Part shown: in pieces, positions 5,464 through 7,244 of the stretch
Layout: each line of letters begins with the position of its first letter
Position numbering within the stretch: the first letter of the stretch is position 1
Origin: Phascolarctobacterium sp.
GTDB lineage: Bacteria > Bacillota > Negativicutes > Acidaminococcales > Acidaminococcaceae
Direction of reading: 5' to 3'
Assembly (NCBI GenBank): GCA_022718015.1
Contig: JAIHZV010000052.1
Location: 1-7,244 of the forward strand
DNA length: 7,244 nt
Made by a program: the position numbers and the translations under genes
Notes under the pieces: model-generated
What the model was told of the DNA's origin: nothing
Seen by the model: the letters and a program-made list of their open reading frames with translations, nothing else
Databases searched by the model: none

Positions 5464-5868
5464 TTATTCGCGGAAAGCAATAACCTTACCGTCTTCGGTA
5501 AGAATTTCCGCACCCATCAGCGCATCAATGTCAGTGCCAACGGTGATTTCCACAGTACGCTCTAAGGTACCATGACCGATTTCAGCACCAAGCTCCAAAG
5601 CTTCTGCTCTCTTGAGCTTTGCTTCAGCATCTTGCTTAGCTGCAGTGCGTTTATTTCTTTCGATATCGATTTGTTCGCGCAAAGCCGGAAGTACGCTCAA
5701 ATCGCTGGCTGCTTGATGTAATGCTTTTTTAGCCTGGAATTCGAATTGTTCCAGATCAAGCTCCATATTTTTTATGGTATTTTGGAGATCTCCAACAATT
5801 TTCAACTTTAAATCTTCGGTAACTTTTGCTTTTACAGCAACGGGAACTCTAACGATCATTTTATCCAT
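5464..5868 (-). CDS. ylqD: YlqD-family protein of unknown function
   Basis: 134 residues. A short N-terminal strand region (RVPVAVKAKVTEDLKLKI, 7-24) is followed by a long charged helical stretch, likely coiled coil (about 27-92), and a C-terminal beta-rich part with GTLERTVEITVGTDIDALMG (100-119) and EILTEDGKVIAFRE. This layout, size and position between khpA and rimM match B. subtilis YlqD (PF11068), whose function is unknown. The ATG at 5868 is supported by GAGG (5882-5879) 10 nt upstream, in the 15-nt gap after khpA; Met4 would be too distant. No membrane segment or catalytic motif is visible. The conserved placement among 30S-maturation genes hints at an RNA or ribosome-related role, which is inference only. 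Confidence 0.85.
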   Translation of the reverse strand: MDKMIVRVPVAVKAKVTEDLKLKIVGDLQNTIKNMELDLEQFEFQAKKALHQAASDLSVLPALREQIDIERNKRTAAKQDAEAKLKRAEALELGAEIGHGTLERTVEITVGTDIDALMGAEILTEDGKVIAFRE

Positions 5869-5883
5869 AATCTACAAACCTCA

Positions 5884-6111
5884 TCAAATAATTTCGACAA
5901 TAACCTTTACGTTTTCACGAGTAGCTACTGCTTTCATAACAGTTCTGATTGCCTTGGCAATGCGACCTTGTTTACCAATAACCTTACCCATGTCCTCAGA
6001 AGCAACATGGAGGCGAAGCACCGTCGTTGTACCGGTGGTCTCCTCCTCCACTACTACTGCAGAGGGATTACTTACAAGAGATTTGGCCATAACTTCTACC
6101 AATTCTTTCAT
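5884..6111 (-). CDS. khpA: KH-domain RNA-binding protein KhpA (YlqC)
   Basis: Small RNA-binding protein that in other Bacillota pairs with KhpB (Jag/EloR) and affects cell elongation and many transcripts. It has 75 residues, a single KH fold, with the GxxG loop as GKQG (46-49) inside MGKVIGKQGRIAKAIRTVMK. The open frame extends 9 nt further to a GTG (6120), but that codon is nearly fused to the ribosome site GGAGGGGAG (6128-6120). ATG 6111 has acceptable spacing, and MKELVE is the usual family beginning. The gene lies 20 nt after rpsP and 15 nt before the ylqD-like gene. The KhpB partner is not in this window. Confidence 0.94.
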   Translation of the reverse strand: MKELVEVMAKSLVSNPSAVVVEEETTGTTTVLRLHVASEDMGKVIGKQGRIAKAIRTVMKAVATRENVKVIVEII

Positions 6112-6131
6112 GTAGATCACTCCCCTCCAAA

Positions 6132-6404
6132 TTATTTTGCTGCTTTAGCTTCAGCAAATTTTTTCATGATACCATCTTTGCTGAACAGGTTTTTAACAGT
6201 ATCGGTCGGTTGAGCGCCTTTGTTCATCCAGTCGATAGCTTTTTCAGCGTCGATTTTTACGTTAGCCGGTTGAACGGTGGAATCGTAATAACCGATGGAT
6301 TCGATGAAACGACCATCACGAGGAGAACGAGCGTCTGCAACAACAATACGATAGAACGGAGCTTTTTTAGCACCCATACGTTTTAAACGAATTTTAACTG
6401 CCAT
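6132..6404 (-). CDS. rpsP: 30S ribosomal protein S16 (bS16)
   Basis: Small-subunit protein needed for 30S body assembly. It has 90 residues, normal length. The opening MAVKIRLKRMGAKKAPFYRI and then VVADARSPRDGRFIESIGYYD are diagnostic; the tail KKFAEAKAAK is Ala/Lys rich. ATG 6404 is the correct start: AAGGAGGTG (6422-6414) lies 9 nt upstream, while the longer open frame would begin at a GTG that is itself part of that ribosome site. It follows ffh by 54 nt and precedes khpA by 20 nt, the usual Bacillota order. Confidence 0.98.
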   Translation of the reverse strand: MAVKIRLKRMGAKKAPFYRIVVADARSPRDGRFIESIGYYDSTVQPANVKIDAEKAIDWMNKGAQPTDTVKNLFSKDGIMKKFAEAKAAK

Positions 6405-6458
6405 GTTGATTTTCACCTCCTTAAATTAATATCCTACAACATGGAACTTTTGTCTTTA
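6405..6458 (-). other. ffh-rpsP intergenic spacer
   Basis: 54 nt, AT-rich, containing the strong rpsP ribosome binding site (6422-6414). I see neither a terminator hairpin nor a convincing promoter, which is consistent with read-through from ffh into rpsP. Confidence 0.5.
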
Positions 6459-7244
6459 TTATCTACCAAACGGCAGCTTGAAGCCGCCCTTGGAAGCAAA
6501 CTTTGCCATACCCTGCATGCGCTTCATCATCTTCTTGCTTTCCTCGAAGTTTTTCAGAAGCTTGTTGACATCCTGTACGCGCATACCGCAGCCTGCGGCA
6601 ATACGTTTACGACGGCTGCCATTGATAATATCAGGGTTACGTCTTTCCTTCAGCGTCATGGAACGGATAATAGCCTCGATGCGGTCGAATTCCTTTTCGT
6701 CCACATTAGCTTCCTTCAGCTTCTGGCTAATGCCGCCCATGCCGGGGATTAAGCCCAGGATAGTTTCCAGTGAGCCAATCTTTTTGACCTGCTGCATCTG
6801 GTCTAAGAACTGCTCTAAGGTGAATTCATCCTTACGCAGCTTCTTTTCCATTTCCAGAGCCTTAGCCAAATCCGTGGTGCTCTGGATTTTTTCTACCAGA
6901 GTAAGGATATCGCCCATGCCCAGAATACGGGATGCCATACGGTCGGGGTGGAAGGGCTCCAAAGCATCAAGCTTTTCACCCAAGCCAATCAGCTTAACCG
7001 GCTTGCCGGTAACAGCTTTTACGGAAAGCACTGCACCGCCGCGAGCGTCGCCATCAAGCTTAGTAACGATTAAGCCGTCAATGCCTAATTCGCTGTTGAA
7101 GCTTTCAGCAACAGTTACAGCGTCCTGACCGGTCATAGCATCTACAACCAGCAGGATTTCCTGCGGATGTACTGCGCCTTTGATGTTGCGCAGCTCGTCC
7201 ATCAGCTCTTCGTTAATATGTAAACGGCCTGCGGTATCGATGAT
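6459..7244 (-). CDS. ffh: Signal recognition particle protein Ffh (SRP54), 5' end cut off by window edge
   Basis: GTPase that binds signal sequences on nascent chains and, with SRP RNA and FtsY, targets ribosomes to the membrane. The frame stays open to the right edge, giving the last 261 residues; about 185 N-terminal residues (N domain and first G motifs) are missing by comparison with the roughly 446-residue B. subtilis protein. Visible: G3 DTAGR at residues 3-7 of the fragment, G4 TKLDGDARGG (61-70), the GLGEKLDALEPFHPDR block (87-102) closing the G domain, and the M domain with FTLEQFLDQMQQVKKIG, the finger-loop GLIPGMGG and the RNA-binding SRRKR (210-214)...VQDVNKLLKNF (223-233). Between them the usual GSG is GCG followed by Met (218-221). 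The tail GGFKLPFGR is typical. It is the first gene seen of the operon. Confidence 0.97.
   Translation of the reverse strand: MIDTAGRLHINEELMDELRNIKGAVHPQEILLVVDAMTGQDAVTVAESFNSELGIDGLIVTKLDGDARGGAVLSVKAVTGKPVKLIGLGEKLDALEPFHPDRMASRILGMGDILTLVEKIQSTTDLAKALEMEKKLRKDEFTLEQFLDQMQQVKKIGSLETILGLIPGMGGISQKLKEANVDEKEFDRIEAIIRSMTLKERRNPDIINGSRRKRIAAGCGMRVQDVNKLLKNFEESKKMMKRMQGMAKFASKGGFKLPFGR

Noticed and set aside
6112..6120. GTG start for khpA at 6120
   Set aside because: It sits within or directly against the ribosome site; ATG 6111 has better spacing and fits the family start.
6405..6416. GTG start for rpsP at 6416
   Set aside because: That GTG is part of the AAGGAGGTG ribosome site; S16 proteins begin MAVKIRL-like, matching ATG 6404.
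6478..7128. Plus-strand open frame of 216 codons opposite ffh
   Set aside because: Shadow of the conserved ffh frame; composition is low-complexity Ser/Leu/Arg with no recognisable domain.

Overview
The window carries one run of genes, all on the minus strand, read from the right edge to the left: ffh (partial) > rpsP > khpA > ylqD-like > rimM > trmD > SPOUT-type RNA methyltransferase > tandem-GGDEF membrane protein > rplS > lepB > rbgA/ylqF (partial). This is the conserved SRP / ribosome-maturation cluster of Bacillota. Bacillus subtilis has ffh-rpsP-ylqC(khpA)-ylqD-rimM-trmD-rplS-ylqF. Here three genes are added: a second SPOUT methyltransferase, a diguanylate-cyclase-like sensor and a signal peptidase. 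The order, the YlqD homologue and the strong AGGAGG-type ribosome sites point to Bacillota. The moderate GC content and a sensory GGDEF protein would suit a gut member of the Negativicutes (Phascolarctobacterium-like), but that lineage is a guess from general impression, not a measured match.

Layout. 7244-3571 is a tightly packed unit from ffh to the RNA methyltransferase, with gaps of 20 nt or less, or overlaps, after the 54-nt ffh-rpsP gap. The GGDEF gene (3568-1601) follows the methyltransferase with a 2-nt gap, so it probably belongs to the same transcript. A 117-bp spacer (1484-1600) then holds a good sigma-A-type promoter and a structured leader resembling the L19 leader, feeding rplS. 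rplS is followed by a 12-bp-stem intrinsic terminator (1092-1123). A second promoter with an extended -10 (1024-1052) drives lepB, which uses a TTG start and overlaps rbgA by ATGA. No gene-free stretch exceeds about 160 bp. I see no tRNA, rRNA, CRISPR, IS element or phage remnant.

How the genes fit together. Ffh and LepB serve protein export (targeting of nascent chains and signal-peptide cleavage). S16, RimM and KhpA relate to the 30S subunit and RNA binding; L19 and RbgA to the 50S subunit. TrmD makes m1G37 in tRNA, and the neighbouring SPOUT protein presumably methylates another RNA. The window is mostly ordinary housekeeping DNA. The part that stands out is the membrane-anchored protein with two intact GGDEF motifs and a PAS-like domain between them, embedded in this translation operon.
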